A stretch of DNA of 64,000 nucleotides from Collinsella sp. (GTDB lineage: Bacteria > Actinomycetota > Coriobacteriia > Coriobacteriales > Coriobacteriaceae), in the NCBI GenBank assembly GCA_019414545.1, contig DXLV01000001.1:1-64000 (forward strand), given 5' to 3'. Numbering within the stretch: the first letter of the stretch is position 1; every line of letters begins with the position of its first letter. The notes under the pieces are model-generated. The model saw only the letters and a program-made list of their open reading frames with translations. It did not search any database and was not told where the DNA came from. The translations under genes were made by a program, and so were the position numbers. Positions 1-8,270 of the stretch are shown one piece after another.

Positions 1-1078
1 CGGTGAGGGTACGACCGGTGCGCTTGAGCACGGCCAGCAGCTGCAGAGCCGTCACCAGACCGTCACCGGTGGTGTTGTGCTCCAGGAAGATGATGTGGCC
101 GGACTGCTCGCCGCCGATGACGGCGCCATCCGCGAGCATACGCTCCAGAACGTAGCGATCGCCCACGGCGGTCTGAACCATTTCGAAGCCCTGCTCCTTC
201 ATAGCGATGGAGAAGCCAAGGTTGCACATGACGGTCGAGACGATCTCGGAGTTGGCGAGCTTGCCGCGGGCGGCGAGGTCAGAACCGCAGATAGCCAGGA
301 TGTAGTCACCGTCGATCTCATTGCCCTCGCTGTCCACGAACAGCACGCGATCGGCGTCGCCGTCGTGGGCCAGGCCGATATCGGCATGGGTGCGCAGCAC
401 GAGCTCGCGCAGGGGCTCAAGGTGAGTGGAGCCGCACTCAACGTTAATGTCGGTGCCACAGTAATCGGTGTTGATGGCATGGACCGTGGCGCCCAGGCGC
501 TGCAGCGCGGCAGGCGTAGTCTGGCAAGAAGCACCGTGACCGCAGTCGACGGCAACGACCAGACCATCGAGCCTCAGGCCATCAAGCGTATCGATGGCGT
601 GGTCGACGTATGCCTTGCGAGCGTCCTTCATCTTGATGATGTGGCCCACGCCGGCACCGGTCGGCAGCGTGTCGGCAGCCATGGCTTCCTCGGACATGAC
701 CCAGGCGCTGATCTCCTCCTCGACCGCATCGGGAAGCTTCATACCCTTGCGGCTAAAGAATTTGATGCCGTTGAACTCCGGCGGATTATGCGAAGCAGAG
801 ATGACGATGCCGCCGTCGAGCTCGTTCTGGACGGTGAGCAGCGCCACGGCAGGCGTGGGGATGACGCCGCAGCAGTGCGGACGGCCGCCCTCGGCCATGA
901 TGCCGGCGGTCAGAGCGCTCTCGAGCATGGTGCCCGAAAGACGCGTGTCGCGGCCGACGCAGATATCCGGACCAAGGAACTTGGTCGCCGCGCGGCCCAG
1001 GCGAAACGCGAGGTCGCACGAGAGGTCGGCATTGGCGACGCCACGGACGCCGTCGGTACCGAAGATGTTCTGGGGCAT
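1..1078 (-). CDS. glmM: Phosphoglucosamine mutase GlmM (3' end cut by window edge)
   Basis: Converts glucosamine-6-phosphate to glucosamine-1-phosphate, the step before UDP-GlcNAc in cell-wall precursor synthesis (cytoplasm). Translating the minus strand from the ATG at 1078 gives MPQNIFGTDGVRGVAN, the typical GlmM start. It then gives the active-site serine loop ISASHNPPEFNGIK, the metal loop DGDADR and the sugar-specificity loop GGEQSGH. About 359 of the usual ~450 codons are present; the phosphate-binding C-terminal domain lies outside the window. It follows rpsI on the same strand, but a terminator-like hairpin lies between them, so it may have its own promoter or depend on readthrough. 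Family assignment is secure. Confidence 0.95.
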   Translation of the reverse strand, partial: MPQNIFGTDGVRGVANADLSCDLAFRLGRAATKFLGPDICVGRDTRLSGTMLESALTAGIMAEGGRPHCCGVIPTPAVALLTVQNELDGGIVISASHNPPEFNGIKFFSRKGMKLPDAVEEEISAWVMSEEAMAADTLPTGAGVGHIIKMKDARKAYVDHAIDTLDGLRLDGLVVAVDCGHGASCQTTPAALQRLGATVHAINTDYCGTDINVECGSTHLEPLRELVLRTHADIGLAHDGDADRVLFVDSEGNEIDGDYILAICGSDLAARGKLANSEIVSTVMCNLGFSIAMKEQGFEMVQTAVGDRYVLERMLADGAVIGGEQSGHIIFLEHNTTGDGLVTALQLLAVLKRTGRTLT

Positions 1079-1135
1079 AGGATCGCTCCTTCCCTAGCAG
1101 GCGATATGCAACCGCCTACCCTAGTCGAAAAAGAA

Positions 1136-1171
1136 AAGCGGGACCCGCCGAGGAATCGGCAGGCCCCGCTT
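1136..1171 (-). terminator. Intrinsic terminator between rpsI and glmM
   Basis: The GC-rich stem AAGCGGG...CCCGCTT has a 14-bp arm with two imperfect pairs. On the minus strand it is followed by the T-rich stretch CTTTTCTTTTTCG. It lies just after the rpsI stop, so it should end or attenuate the rplM-rpsI transcript. Confidence 0.7.
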
Positions 1172-1201
1172 GTACATTGTATCTCGTAAGGAGATAAAAC
1201 C

Positions 1202-1597
<396 letters not shown>

Positions 1598-1599
1598 CT

Positions 1600-2043
1600 T
1601 TAAGCCTCCAGCTCAATCTTCGTGGGGTTCTGGGCAGCGTGCGGATGCTCGGCACCAGCGTAGACCTTAAGCTTGGTCATCTGGGCACGGCCGAGGGTGG
1701 TCTTGGGCAGCATACCGCGAACGGCGCGCTCGATGACCTTCTCCGGGTGCTTCTCCATAGCCTGGCGGAAGCTCTCAGCCTTGAGGCCGCCGTTGTAGCC
1801 GCTGTGGCGATAATAGGTCTTCGTGTCGGCCTTGTTACCGGTAAGCTGGACCTTATCGGCGTTGATGACGACAACGAAGTCGCCGCAGTCGCTGTTGGGC
1901 GTGAACTGGGGCTTGTTCTTACCGCGCAGAATCATTGCGATCTGGGTGGCAAGACGGCCCAGGACAGCACCATCGGCGTCGACGAGAACCCAGTTGCGCT
2001 GGACCTCGCCCTGCTTGGCGTAGTGAGTCGATTTCGAAATCAC
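1600..2043 (-). CDS. rplM: 50S ribosomal protein L13
   Basis: Large-subunit ribosomal protein of 147 residues with the L13 core: [16 protein letters not shown] near the N-terminus, then [18 protein letters not shown], and [14 protein letters not shown] in the C-terminal half. It is the first gene of the rplM-rpsI operon. A good promoter lies about 70 bp upstream and leaves a leader of about 60 nt. Confidence 0.97.
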   Translation of the reverse strand: MISKSTHYAKQGEVQRNWVLVDADGAVLGRLATQIAMILRGKNKPQFTPNSDCGDFVVVINADKVQLTGNKADTKTYYRHSGYNGGLKAESFRQAMEKHPEKVIERAVRGMLPKTTLGRAQMTKLKVYAGAEHPHAAQNPTKIELEA

Positions 2044-2109
2044 TTAGACTCCTCCATGTACAGTACGTGTTGTTACAGAGATTCACGGGGCTCTGCAAGT
2101 AACCCGTCC

Positions 2110-2137
2110 ATATTACCCCGCTCGCCGTACGAGTCAA
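2110..2137 (-). promoter_or_regulatory. Promoter of rplM-rpsI
   Basis: Minus strand reads TTGACT-N16-TAATAT, a near-consensus housekeeping sigma promoter about 65 bp upstream of the rplM start. Confidence 0.6.
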
Positions 2138-2200
2138 CAGGTATTTTGGCTCCGACCAGAGTTTCTGCACATGTCATCCACGAGCCGTGACGTTGCAGCG

Positions 2201-3079
2201 CTAGCGCTCGACAAATGCCTCGATATCTCCCAGCAAGCGCTTTGCCTCCTGGCGGCCCTGGATATACAGGTCGAGAAGCTTGGCCGGATCATGCTCGACA
2301 TGGCCGACCTCGACCGGCTTTTGCGGAGCGATGACCAGCGCGCGGCCCTCGCGCTCATACTTCCACAGGTGCATGCGCTGGAGGTCATAGCGGTCGTGGC
2401 GCGTCTCGATAGCCTCGAGCAGATAGGGGTAGTCGGCATAGCGCGCACGCGCCGCCGGCATAAACTCGTAGGGCTTTTTCTCGTACGAGCGGTCCTGCGT
2501 GACAATGACAACCGCGCGCTCGAAGCCGGCCTCCTCGAGCACATGCTCGATAGGAACCGAATCGGCCACGCCGCCGTCGACGTATTTGTGCCCGTCAATC
2601 TCGACCGGCGGCGTCACCAGCGGCAGCGAGGTCGAGGCGCGCACGGCGTCGAGATCGAGCACGGCGCTTTTGACCGGGAGGTACGTGGCGGTTCCAAAGA
2701 GCATGTCCGTCGCGACGGCGTACATCTCAATGGGGCTCGCGTCGAACGTCTCGTTATCAAAAGGATCCAGGCGGTCCTGGACGTCGTTGAAGATAAAGTC
2801 GTAGCCCACGATGGAACCCGTGGACGCAAACGACGCGGCGCCCATGTAGCGGCTGTCGTTGCAGAAGGTCAAATTGACTCGGTTGGTGCGGCCGATCTGG
2901 TGCGACTTGTAGTTGACGCCGTTGAGCGCACCGGCCGAGACGCCGTACACCGCCGGAATTTCGACACCGGCCTCCATGAGAACGTCGAGCACGCCGGCGG
3001 TAAACTGCCCACGAAAACTGCCACCCTCCAAGACGAGCGCGACCTTGCCGGCGTTCTTTGCCTTATCTTCTGCAGTCAT
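2201..3079 (-). CDS. Patatin-like phospholipase (RssA/YjjU type)
   Basis: Predicted serine acyl hydrolase acting on lipids, 292 residues, with no signal peptide or membrane segment. The oxyanion loop GGSFRG lies at residues 19-24. The nucleophile elbow GVSAG has its serine at about residue 48. The catalytic Asp is in the DGG of YVDGGVADSVPIEH in the middle of the protein. This is the Ser-Asp dyad layout of bacterial patatins. The start is set by a strong ribosome site (AGGAGGTCAAT before ATG). It stands alone between rplM and a repeat region. The substrate cannot be deduced. Confidence 0.85.
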   Translation of the reverse strand: MTAEDKAKNAGKVALVLEGGSFRGQFTAGVLDVLMEAGVEIPAVYGVSAGALNGVNYKSHQIGRTNRVNLTFCNDSRYMGAASFASTGSIVGYDFIFNDVQDRLDPFDNETFDASPIEMYAVATDMLFGTATYLPVKSAVLDLDAVRASTSLPLVTPPVEIDGHKYVDGGVADSVPIEHVLEEAGFERAVVIVTQDRSYEKKPYEFMPAARARYADYPYLLEAIETRHDRYDLQRMHLWKYEREGRALVIAPQKPVEVGHVEHDPAKLLDLYIQGRQEAKRLLGDIEAFVER

Positions 3080-3163
3080 ATTGACCTCCTGCGATTGCGT
3101 TTTGGCCTTCTTCTACCCAGTTTTGGGATGGAGGGCGCGCAGGTTTTTCGAGGCGGCAGGTGA

Positions 3164-3400
3164 AGCGGAAAGCGCGTCCCAGTTTGAGGCGGGATTCCGG
3201 GATGCGCTTTCCGCTTGGACCGTCATTGGGAAAGCGCGACCCGTTCTGAGCGCGGATTCCAGGATGAACTATCCGCTTGAGGCGTCTTCCGGAAAATGAA
3301 TCCCATTCCGAACGTCGATTCCGGGATGCAGTTTCCGCTTGAAACGTCATCCGGAAACCGCATCCCAGTCTGAGCCGGAATTCTGGGATGGATTTTCCGC
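3164..3400. repeat. Imperfect tandem repeat, exact 62-bp period
   Basis: The motif GGATTCCGGGATG (with variants) recurs at 3192, 3254, 3316 and 3378, an exact 62-bp spacing, with a partial unit before the first. Each unit also holds the near-complementary block CCGGAAACCGCATCCC, so every unit can fold as a hairpin. Units are diverged, but the period is kept without indels. No spacers of CRISPR type. A reading frame crosses it on the minus strand but has no convincing start or family. Confidence 0.85.
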
Positions 3401-3474
3401 CTGGGGCGACGTTGATGCGGGGCATGGCAGGCTGCAGTCCGATCGGCATCGCATCTGCATAGGGTTGAAGCTTT

Positions 3475-3608
3475 GCGCGGAGAATCCGCGTATTTGCTTC
3501 GCAAATACGCACCGGCTTCGGCCGCCTGCCGGCGTCCTCGCCCGCTCGCTACAAACGCTTCGCGTTTGCTTAACGCTCGCGCCCTGCATAGAGTTCGATT
3601 CTCCGCGG
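3475..3608. repeat. Structured intergenic element closed by an 11-bp inverted repeat
   Basis: CGCGGAGAATC at 3477-3487 is exactly complementary to GATTCTCCGCG at 3597-3607. Inside are two perfect hairpins: GCGTATTTGC-TTC-GCAAATACGC (3488-3510) and CAAACGC-TTC-GCGTTTG (3552-3568). The right arm also matches, in inverse orientation, the T-arm of the adjacent tmRNA gene (17 bp, 3591-3607 against 3674-3690). It may be a repeat element, an attachment-site scar or a structured RNA; the sequence does not decide. Confidence 0.6.
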
Positions 3609-3620
3609 TATCTACAAGTA

Positions 3621-3656
3621 ATAAAAAGGCAGGTAGAGACACTTCTCTACCTGCCT
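3621..3656 (-). terminator. Terminator of the tmRNA gene
   Basis: Perfect 13-bp stem AGGCAGGTAGAGA / TCTCTACCTGCCT with a 4-nt loop, followed on the minus strand by TTTTTATT. It lies directly 3' of the tmRNA. Confidence 0.85.
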
Positions 3657-3664
3657 GTTACATA

Positions 3665-4028
3665 TGGTGGAGGCGCGGAGAATCGAACTCCGGTCCACGA
3701 AAGCCCCCTGATTGGCATCTCCAAGCTCAGTCGCTGGTTTAGTCTCGGACGCTTTGCGCGCAGCGACACGCTCGCGGCGTCCTAACCGGTTCGGTCTTAG
3801 CCCGCGCCATACCGATTACGTGCGCAGGAGCATTCCCCTAAAATGACGTCGCGCCGGTGTCGGGGAAATCACCGGGTTGACGCGCCGCTATAAATTAAGC
3901 AGCGAGAGCCATAGGCTCAAAAGAAGAGTTGTTGTCAATTCAATTTGACGGTACCCCTGTTTAACGAGGCGAGGAGACCTCGGCTTGCTTCCTCTCTCAG
4001 AGCTATCGTGTCGAAACCAGTCGCCCCC
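3665..4028 (-). ncRNA. ssrA: Transfer-messenger RNA (tmRNA)
   Basis: Rescues stalled ribosomes by acting first as alanyl-tRNA and then as mRNA for a degradation tag. The 5' end GGGGGCGACTGGTTTCGAC carries the conserved tmRNA start. The 3' end is GGAGTTCGATTCTCCGCGCC followed by TCCACCA, with the T-arm and an encoded CCA. The two ends pair as a 7-bp acceptor stem, giving 364 nt. The tag frame at 3936-3895 reads DNNSSFEPMALAA then TAA, with GAC as the apparent resume codon; the ALAA end is the canonical protease signal. The exact resume codon is an inference, since the upstream frame is closed by a stop. Confidence 0.95.
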
Positions 4029-4267
4029 GAATGTTGGGAAAGTCTGGATGGTATCGGGCCTGCAAACACCCGATAACCGTCGACTTTTCAAGGAACATAC
4101 GGGGCGAGCCCCGCTTGTGGAGTGTTATCTTACCACGTTCTGAAAGCGGACAGCTGTTCTATGCACGAGCTGTGAAGACCCCAATGTGCGCCGCACTTCG
4201 CACTTTTGTTACCGATCGCGTCACGTATATTTTCGCCAAGCAAAATTGACCCGTCGAAAGGACCGTT

Positions 4268-4702
4268 ATGGATACCAAGCAGCAACTCGTCAATGCCCTC
4301 GCAGGCCTGGGCTCAACCATTACCGAAGCTATGGATGTCATCGAAGGCTTTGTCCCCTGCGGACATCCCGCCCTCACGGTTTCGAACGCCCTTGTTGCGC
4401 TGGACGCTGACGATGATGCAGCTCTCGCCCAGCAGCTTGAGACCGTCGAAGGCTTTATCGACCACGTGAGCGAGAACCGCGGCGTGACCGCCTACCACGG
4501 CATCGAGGTCGAGCTCGCGGGTCCCAAAGCCGATCTGCTCGCAGCAATCCGCGAGGTAGGCGCCCTTATGCAGACCGCAGGCGTCAAGAACACCCAGGTC
4601 AACGAGTGGGTCTACCGCAGCCTGGCAGCACTCGACAGCTCCGACGAAAAGGCAGCCGAGCAGCTCGCAGAAAGTCCCGCCATTAAGGCCGAGCTTTTGT
4701 AA
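4268..4702 (+). CDS. Conserved small acidic protein, function unknown
   Basis: 144 residues, soluble, acidic and mostly helical by eye, with no signal peptide or membrane segment. It begins MDTKQQLVNALAGLGSTITE and has a single Cys in the segment VPCGHPALTV. I do not recognise the family. The start is supported by GAAAGGA eight bases before the ATG and by a strong codon bias like its neighbours. It is monocistronic on the plus strand, between tmRNA and a toxin-antitoxin pair. An AT-rich stretch at about 4206-4233 could hold its promoter, but no clear hexamers are seen. Confidence 0.6.
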   Translation: MDTKQQLVNALAGLGSTITEAMDVIEGFVPCGHPALTVSNALVALDADDDAALAQQLETVEGFIDHVSENRGVTAYHGIEVELAGPKADLLAAIREVGALMQTAGVKNTQVNEWVYRSLAALDSSDEKAAEQLAESPAIKAELL

Positions 4703-4760
4703 ATAGCAGACGCGGGTCCCTTGGCGCATCGTCGTCCAAGAGGCCCGCAAACAGTTCGCG

Positions 4761-5276
4761 TCAACCGATAGCCGCGCCGCCGCGTTCGGCCAAAGCAAGA
4801 ATCGGCATCATTTGACGAGGTGTTTTTGCTGCAAGATCGGCATGTTCTAGCAGCTTGCGATCGTTAGTTACCAAGTAATCGACCTGCGCGCGCTTGCACG
4901 CGGCGAGCACCAAGTTGTCTTCGTAATCGCGATGGAGCGCTAAGTATTTGTCGGCCAGCCAAAGGTCCGACGCATCTGCACCCACGGCCGTGGCGTTTTC
5001 GGTCATGTTCCGAACAAACGCCAGCGCCGCATCGCCAATCGCGCGGGCAGAAGCCTCGCCGAGCGCTCCCCCGCTGGCAAGAACGCTACGCTTCAGTTCG
5101 TGCTGGACAACGTACAGCACGTCCTTGGCGATATGCACCGGAAAGAACAACGTTGCGCCCGATTCCGTCGCCCGCCCAATAAACGCACGCGCGGCATGCG
5201 ACTCGGCATGGTCGACGCAAAACGAATCAACCCATACGTTGGCGTCCACCATTATTTTAAGGGGAGCCCCGCTCAC
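4761..5276 (-). CDS. PIN-domain ribonuclease toxin
   Basis: 171 residues. MVDANVWVDSF near the N-terminus gives the first metal-binding Asp. EDNLVLAACKRAQVDYLVTN and DRKLL near the C-terminus give the distal acidic residues of a PIN nuclease. The reading frame stays open far upstream, but a GTG at 5276 overlaps the antitoxin stop (GTGA) and has AAGGGG eight bases before it, so I take that as the start. An ATG at 5252 has no ribosome site. It forms an operon with the RelB-like antitoxin and should be translationally coupled to it. PIN toxins cleave tRNA or rRNA; the target here is unknown. Confidence 0.8.
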   Translation of the reverse strand: MSGAPLKIMVDANVWVDSFCVDHAESHAARAFIGRATESGATLFFPVHIAKDVLYVVQHELKRSVLASGGALGEASARAIGDAALAFVRNMTENATAVGADASDLWLADKYLALHRDYEDNLVLAACKRAQVDYLVTNDRKLLEHADLAAKTPRQMMPILALAERGGAAIG

Positions 5277-5626
5277 AGGATCATCCCCTTTTGGCGATAG
5301 CGCTCGTCCATGGCTTCGGAATAGATTGCGTCCCAACCGCGATCGTCGGATACGGGCGACGCAGCGATGCCCAAATCTGCATAAAGCCGGTCTGCCGCCG
5401 CCCACGACGCGGCGAACGGCGTATCGGGCGCGACGGTCTGCTGCCGGTCGTCGACGGCCGCAAGCACTTCCTCGCACTGCCCGCCACCCTGCGCGACCTT
5501 GGCCACCACCTTTTTGATGAGCTCGGGCAGTGACCTGCCCGAAAGCCGCAGCGCCTCCTCGGCACGGTTCTTGACCTGGCGATCTACGCGAACGTTCACC
5601 TGCGCCATCCCGCTAACAGCACCCAC
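5273..5626 (-). CDS. RelB/DinJ-like antitoxin paired with PIN toxin
   Basis: 117 residues. The N-terminal 45 residues (MAQVNVRVDRQVKNRAEEAL onward) have the ribbon-helix-helix pattern of RelB/DinJ antitoxins. The remainder is acidic and should wrap the toxin. The start is either GTG at 5626, which has GAAGGGAG upstream, or ATG at 5608 (MAQVNV), which fits the family better; both are possible. It is the promoter-proximal gene of the pair, with an operator-like palindrome over its promoter. RelB-type antitoxins usually pair with RelE/YafQ toxins, so the PIN partner is a less common combination. Confidence 0.75.
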   Translation of the reverse strand: MGAVSGMAQVNVRVDRQVKNRAEEALRLSGRSLPELIKKVVAKVAQGGGQCEEVLAAVDDRQQTVAPDTPFAASWAAADRLYADLGIAASPVSDDRGWDAIYSEAMDERYRQKGMIL

Positions 5627-5654
5627 GTCGATCCCGCTCCCTTCAATTGCTAAC

Positions 5655-5695
5655 TATGCTAGCAACACTATATAAAGAAGCTAGCATATGGTCAA
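5655..5695 (-). promoter_or_regulatory. Promoter and operator palindrome of the PIN toxin-antitoxin operon
   Basis: Minus strand reads TTGACC-N17-TATAGT (5695-5667). The inverted repeat TATGCTAGC / GCTAGCATA (5655-5663 and 5680-5688) straddles the -10 region, as expected for autorepression by a ribbon-helix-helix antitoxin. Confidence 0.7.
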
Positions 5696-5703
5696 ATGCA
5701 AAA

Positions 5704-5745
5704 GGCCTGCGCCCAGACGACATCGATGCCGTCTGGGCGCAGGCC
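5704..5745 (-). terminator. Terminator of the metal ATPase operon
   Basis: Perfect 16-bp stem GGCCTGCGCCCAGACG / CGTCTGGGCGCAGGCC, followed on the minus strand by TTTTGCATTT. It lies 25 bp after the ATPase stop. Confidence 0.8.
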
Positions 5746-5769
5746 AGATAACGTGGACGAACACGTCTG

Positions 5770-7845
5770 CTAACGCAGGTAAGCCTTCGCGTTGCCCAGG
5801 CTGTAGGCAATCGTCGAGCCGTTGTGCAGCAGCGACGATGCCTGCGGGGTAATCGCGCCGGTAATGCCCAGTGCCAAGAGCGCCGAGTTGGTGAGCATCA
5901 CCTTAAAATAGGAGCTCGTCAGACGATCAATGAGGCCCTGGCTCATGCGGCGCAGGCGCACGATTGCGGCCAGATCTGTATCGGTCAGGATGATATCGGC
6001 GACCTCCTTGGCGATGTCGCTTCCACCGCCCATGGCCAGACCCACATCGGCCAGGCCCAGCGCCGGTGAGTCGTTGACGCCGTCGCCCACCATGGCAACG
6101 TGGCGCCCCTGGCTCTTGATGCGCTCCACATAGGCGTACTTGTCCTCGGGCAGCAGTTCGGCCTTAAACTCGTCGACACCCGCCTCGCGCGCAATGCGCT
6201 CGGCCGTGCGCTCCGAATCGCCCGTGAGCATAACGACATGCTTGACGCCCAGCGCATGTAGGTCGGCGATGGCCTCACGGACCCCGGGCTTGAGCGGATC
6301 CTCGATGCCGAGCACGCCGACGACCTTGCCGTCGACCGCCAGATACAGCGGCGACAGGCCCTGCATCTGGGACTCGATTTGCTCCTTAATGTCGGACTCG
6401 AGCTGCGCACCCTCGTCCTCAAATACAAAGTGCGCGGAACCGATGATGGCGCGACGCCCTTCAATGGACGAAGCGATGCCGTGCGCCACGATGTACTCGA
6501 CGGCGGCATGGCGCTCGCGGTGCTCGAGCCCGCGCTCGCGGGCGGCGTTGACCACGGCACGCGCCACCGGATGCGGGAAATACTCCTCCAAGCAAGCAGA
6601 AAGGCGCAGGACCTCGTCCTCGCTCCAGCCATCGGTGGTGAGCACGCAGGCAAGACGCGGCTGCGCCTCGGTAAGCGTGCCGGTCTTGTCAAACACAATG
6701 GTGTCGGCCTTGGCAAACGACTCAAAGTACTTCGCGCCCTTGACCATGACGCCCATCTTGGCAGCATCGCTCATAGCGGTCATGACGGCAACGGAACCCG
6801 TGAGCTTGAGTGCGCACGAGTAGTCGACCATCAGTGCCGCGGAGGTCTTGATGAGACTGCGCGTGGTGAGCGCAACCAGGCCCGCGAGCAGGAAGTTCCA
6901 CGGGACGATCTTGTTGGCAAGGTCCTCCATATGCGACTGGCCCTCGGACTTGAGCGAGTCGGCCGTCTGCACGAGCGAGACAATTGAGCGCAGTTTGGTT
7001 TGCGCCGTATTGGCGCGCACACGCACCAAGATGCTGCCGTCCTCCACGACGGTGCCGGCGAACACGTCGTCGCCCACGCTGCGCTCGACGGCAAGCGGCT
7101 CGCCGGTCAGGGTCGCCTGGTTGACCATGGCGCTCCCCTGCTCGACAACACCGTCGATGCAAATGGACATGCCGGTGCGCACGGCGACCAGATCGCCGGG
7201 CTCAAGCTCGGTGGCGGCAACGCTTACCTCGGTGTCGCCGACGACCTTTTGCGCCTTGTCGGGCACATCGAGCAGCGAGTTGATGAGCTCGTTTTCGCTC
7301 ATGGCGCGGGTGTAGTCCTCGAGCAGCTCGCCCACGTTGAGCAGGAACATCGTCTGGCCCGCGGTGTCGACATCACGCTTGACGAACGAAATGCCGATGG
7401 CCGAAGCGTCGAGCACGGGAACGGTCAGGCGCGGCTGCGCGAGCTCATGAAGGGCAGCGCGCAAAAATGCCATGTAACCGGCCACGACAAACACCGCACG
7501 CAGAGGCGTCGGCAAGAACCAGCGACGTGCGTAATGGGCACCGATAAGTGTGGCAAGATCCATGACGAGCTTGTGCTTGCGTGGCTCAAGCTGCATCACG
7601 TAGCCTGTCTTTGCGTCGGCAATGGCCTGAGCGTCGAGCGCACCGACGGCGGCCAGCACGGCATCGCGGCGCGACTCGTCGTATTCGAGTGCCATCTGGC
7701 CGATGCGGCCGTAGACGCGCACCTTGTGCACGCCGTCGATGTCGCCGCCAAGCTTAAGAAGTGCATCGAGATCGCTCTCTGGCACAGGACCCGCCAATTG
7801 AAGACGGGTCCTGCCGGGGATCTCGCTAATAATCGAGAATCTCAT
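5770..7845 (-). CDS. P1B-type heavy-metal translocating ATPase
   Basis: 691-residue membrane pump that moves a transition metal across the membrane with ATP. Motifs in order: actuator loop TLTGEP, phosphorylation site FDKTGTLT, the HP pair of P1B pumps in YFPHPVARA, and the hinge GDGVNDSPAL. The N-terminal ~75 residues look like an HMA-type ferredoxin fold but lack the CxxC metal site. The sixth transmembrane helix has YSCALKL where most P1B pumps have CPC, so the metal cannot be read off. It follows a small DUF6110-like gene by 18 bp and is probably co-transcribed with it. A palindrome at 8218-8237, shared with the ABC/AraC locus, suggests metal-responsive control (inference). Confidence 0.88.
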   Translation of the reverse strand: MRFSIISEIPGRTRLQLAGPVPESDLDALLKLGGDIDGVHKVRVYGRIGQMALEYDESRRDAVLAAVGALDAQAIADAKTGYVMQLEPRKHKLVMDLATLIGAHYARRWFLPTPLRAVFVVAGYMAFLRAALHELAQPRLTVPVLDASAIGISFVKRDVDTAGQTMFLLNVGELLEDYTRAMSENELINSLLDVPDKAQKVVGDTEVSVAATELEPGDLVAVRTGMSICIDGVVEQGSAMVNQATLTGEPLAVERSVGDDVFAGTVVEDGSILVRVRANTAQTKLRSIVSLVQTADSLKSEGQSHMEDLANKIVPWNFLLAGLVALTTRSLIKTSAALMVDYSCALKLTGSVAVMTAMSDAAKMGVMVKGAKYFESFAKADTIVFDKTGTLTEAQPRLACVLTTDGWSEDEVLRLSACLEEYFPHPVARAVVNAARERGLEHRERHAAVEYIVAHGIASSIEGRRAIIGSAHFVFEDEGAQLESDIKEQIESQMQGLSPLYLAVDGKVVGVLGIEDPLKPGVREAIADLHALGVKHVVMLTGDSERTAERIAREAGVDEFKAELLPEDKYAYVERIKSQGRHVAMVGDGVNDSPALGLADVGLAMGGGSDIAKEVADIILTDTDLAAIVRLRRMSQGLIDRLTSSYFKVMLTNSALLALGITGAITPQASSLLHNGSTIAYSLGNAKAYLR

Positions 7846-7863
7846 AGTTTGTGCCTGGGAGCG

Positions 7864-8109
7864 TTACTCGGCTGCCTCGTCAGCAGCGGCCTCGCTCTGG
7901 GTGATGTAAGCAGCCTCGGCAACCATGTCGTCGACATTAGCCTTGGCCTGCTCGACCATGTCCTGGTAGCCGTTCTTGATGCGCATGCCGCACGCGATAC
8001 CCTGCACGCAGGCATTCTTGACCGGAGCGCTGGTAAGCAGCTTGATGCCGGCCGTGCCAAGCAGAAAACCGCCACCGACAAGCAGGGTATTGAACGTCGA
8101 CTTCTTCAT
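7864..8109 (-). CDS. Small DUF6110-like protein, partner of the metal ATPase
   Basis: 81 residues starting MKKSTFNTLLVGGGFLLGTA. It has one N-terminal hydrophobic segment, the middle motif VKNACVQGIACGMRIKNG with two Cys, and an acidic helical tail. The start at 8109 is set by GGGAGAAG before the ATG; the frame stays open further upstream without a ribosome site. It resembles small proteins annotated DUF6110 that accompany cation ATPases (from memory, not searched). Position and spacing point to a shared operon with the ATPase; a role in metal delivery or regulation is only an inference. Confidence 0.7.
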   Translation of the reverse strand: MKKSTFNTLLVGGGFLLGTAGIKLLTSAPVKNACVQGIACGMRIKNGYQDMVEQAKANVDDMVAEAAYITQSEAAADEAAE

Positions 8110-8217
8110 GTTGCTTCTCCCTTTTGCCGCATTGGACGCGGCATGGTACTTCAGCACCCGAGTAAACAAGTTTGCTCGAGCACGCTTTTGAAATATCTCA
8201 ATTTTATCTAACTATCT

Positions 8218-8250
8218 AGGTCAGCCATGGCTAACCTTTTGAAAATTAAC
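8218..8250 (-). promoter_or_regulatory. Operator-like palindrome upstream of the metal ATPase operon
   Basis: Minus strand AGGTTAGCCATGGCTGACCT (8237-8218) is a 20-bp palindrome with one mismatched pair. It overlaps the motif CTAAC-N3-TTGAAA-N-TTAAC at 8231-8250. Both recur at 11901-11960 before the ABC operon. A possible -10 (TAAAAT, 8206-8201) places the palindrome over the -35 region, suggesting repression. Confidence 0.65.
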
Positions 8251-8270
8251 GATGCGGAGTAACCGATTGT

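Noticed and set aside
677..686. Third occurrence of the core AGCCATGGCT
   Set aside because: It lies inside glmM coding sequence and lacks the conserved flanking GT/AC and the second motif, so it is probably chance.
77..1189. Long open frame on the plus strand across glmM
   Set aside because: Shadow of glmM: no ribosome site and no recognisable protein, while the minus strand gives full GlmM motifs. The same applies to the long opposite-strand frames over gatB, gatA, ligA, the pilins, kdpA and kdpB.
3164..3400. 62-bp repeat considered as a CRISPR array
   Set aside because: Units are contiguous with no unique spacers, and no cas genes are present anywhere in the window.
3063..3512. Minus-strand frame through the 62-bp repeat
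   Set aside because: Its sequence is made of the DNA repeat and has no start signal or protein family.
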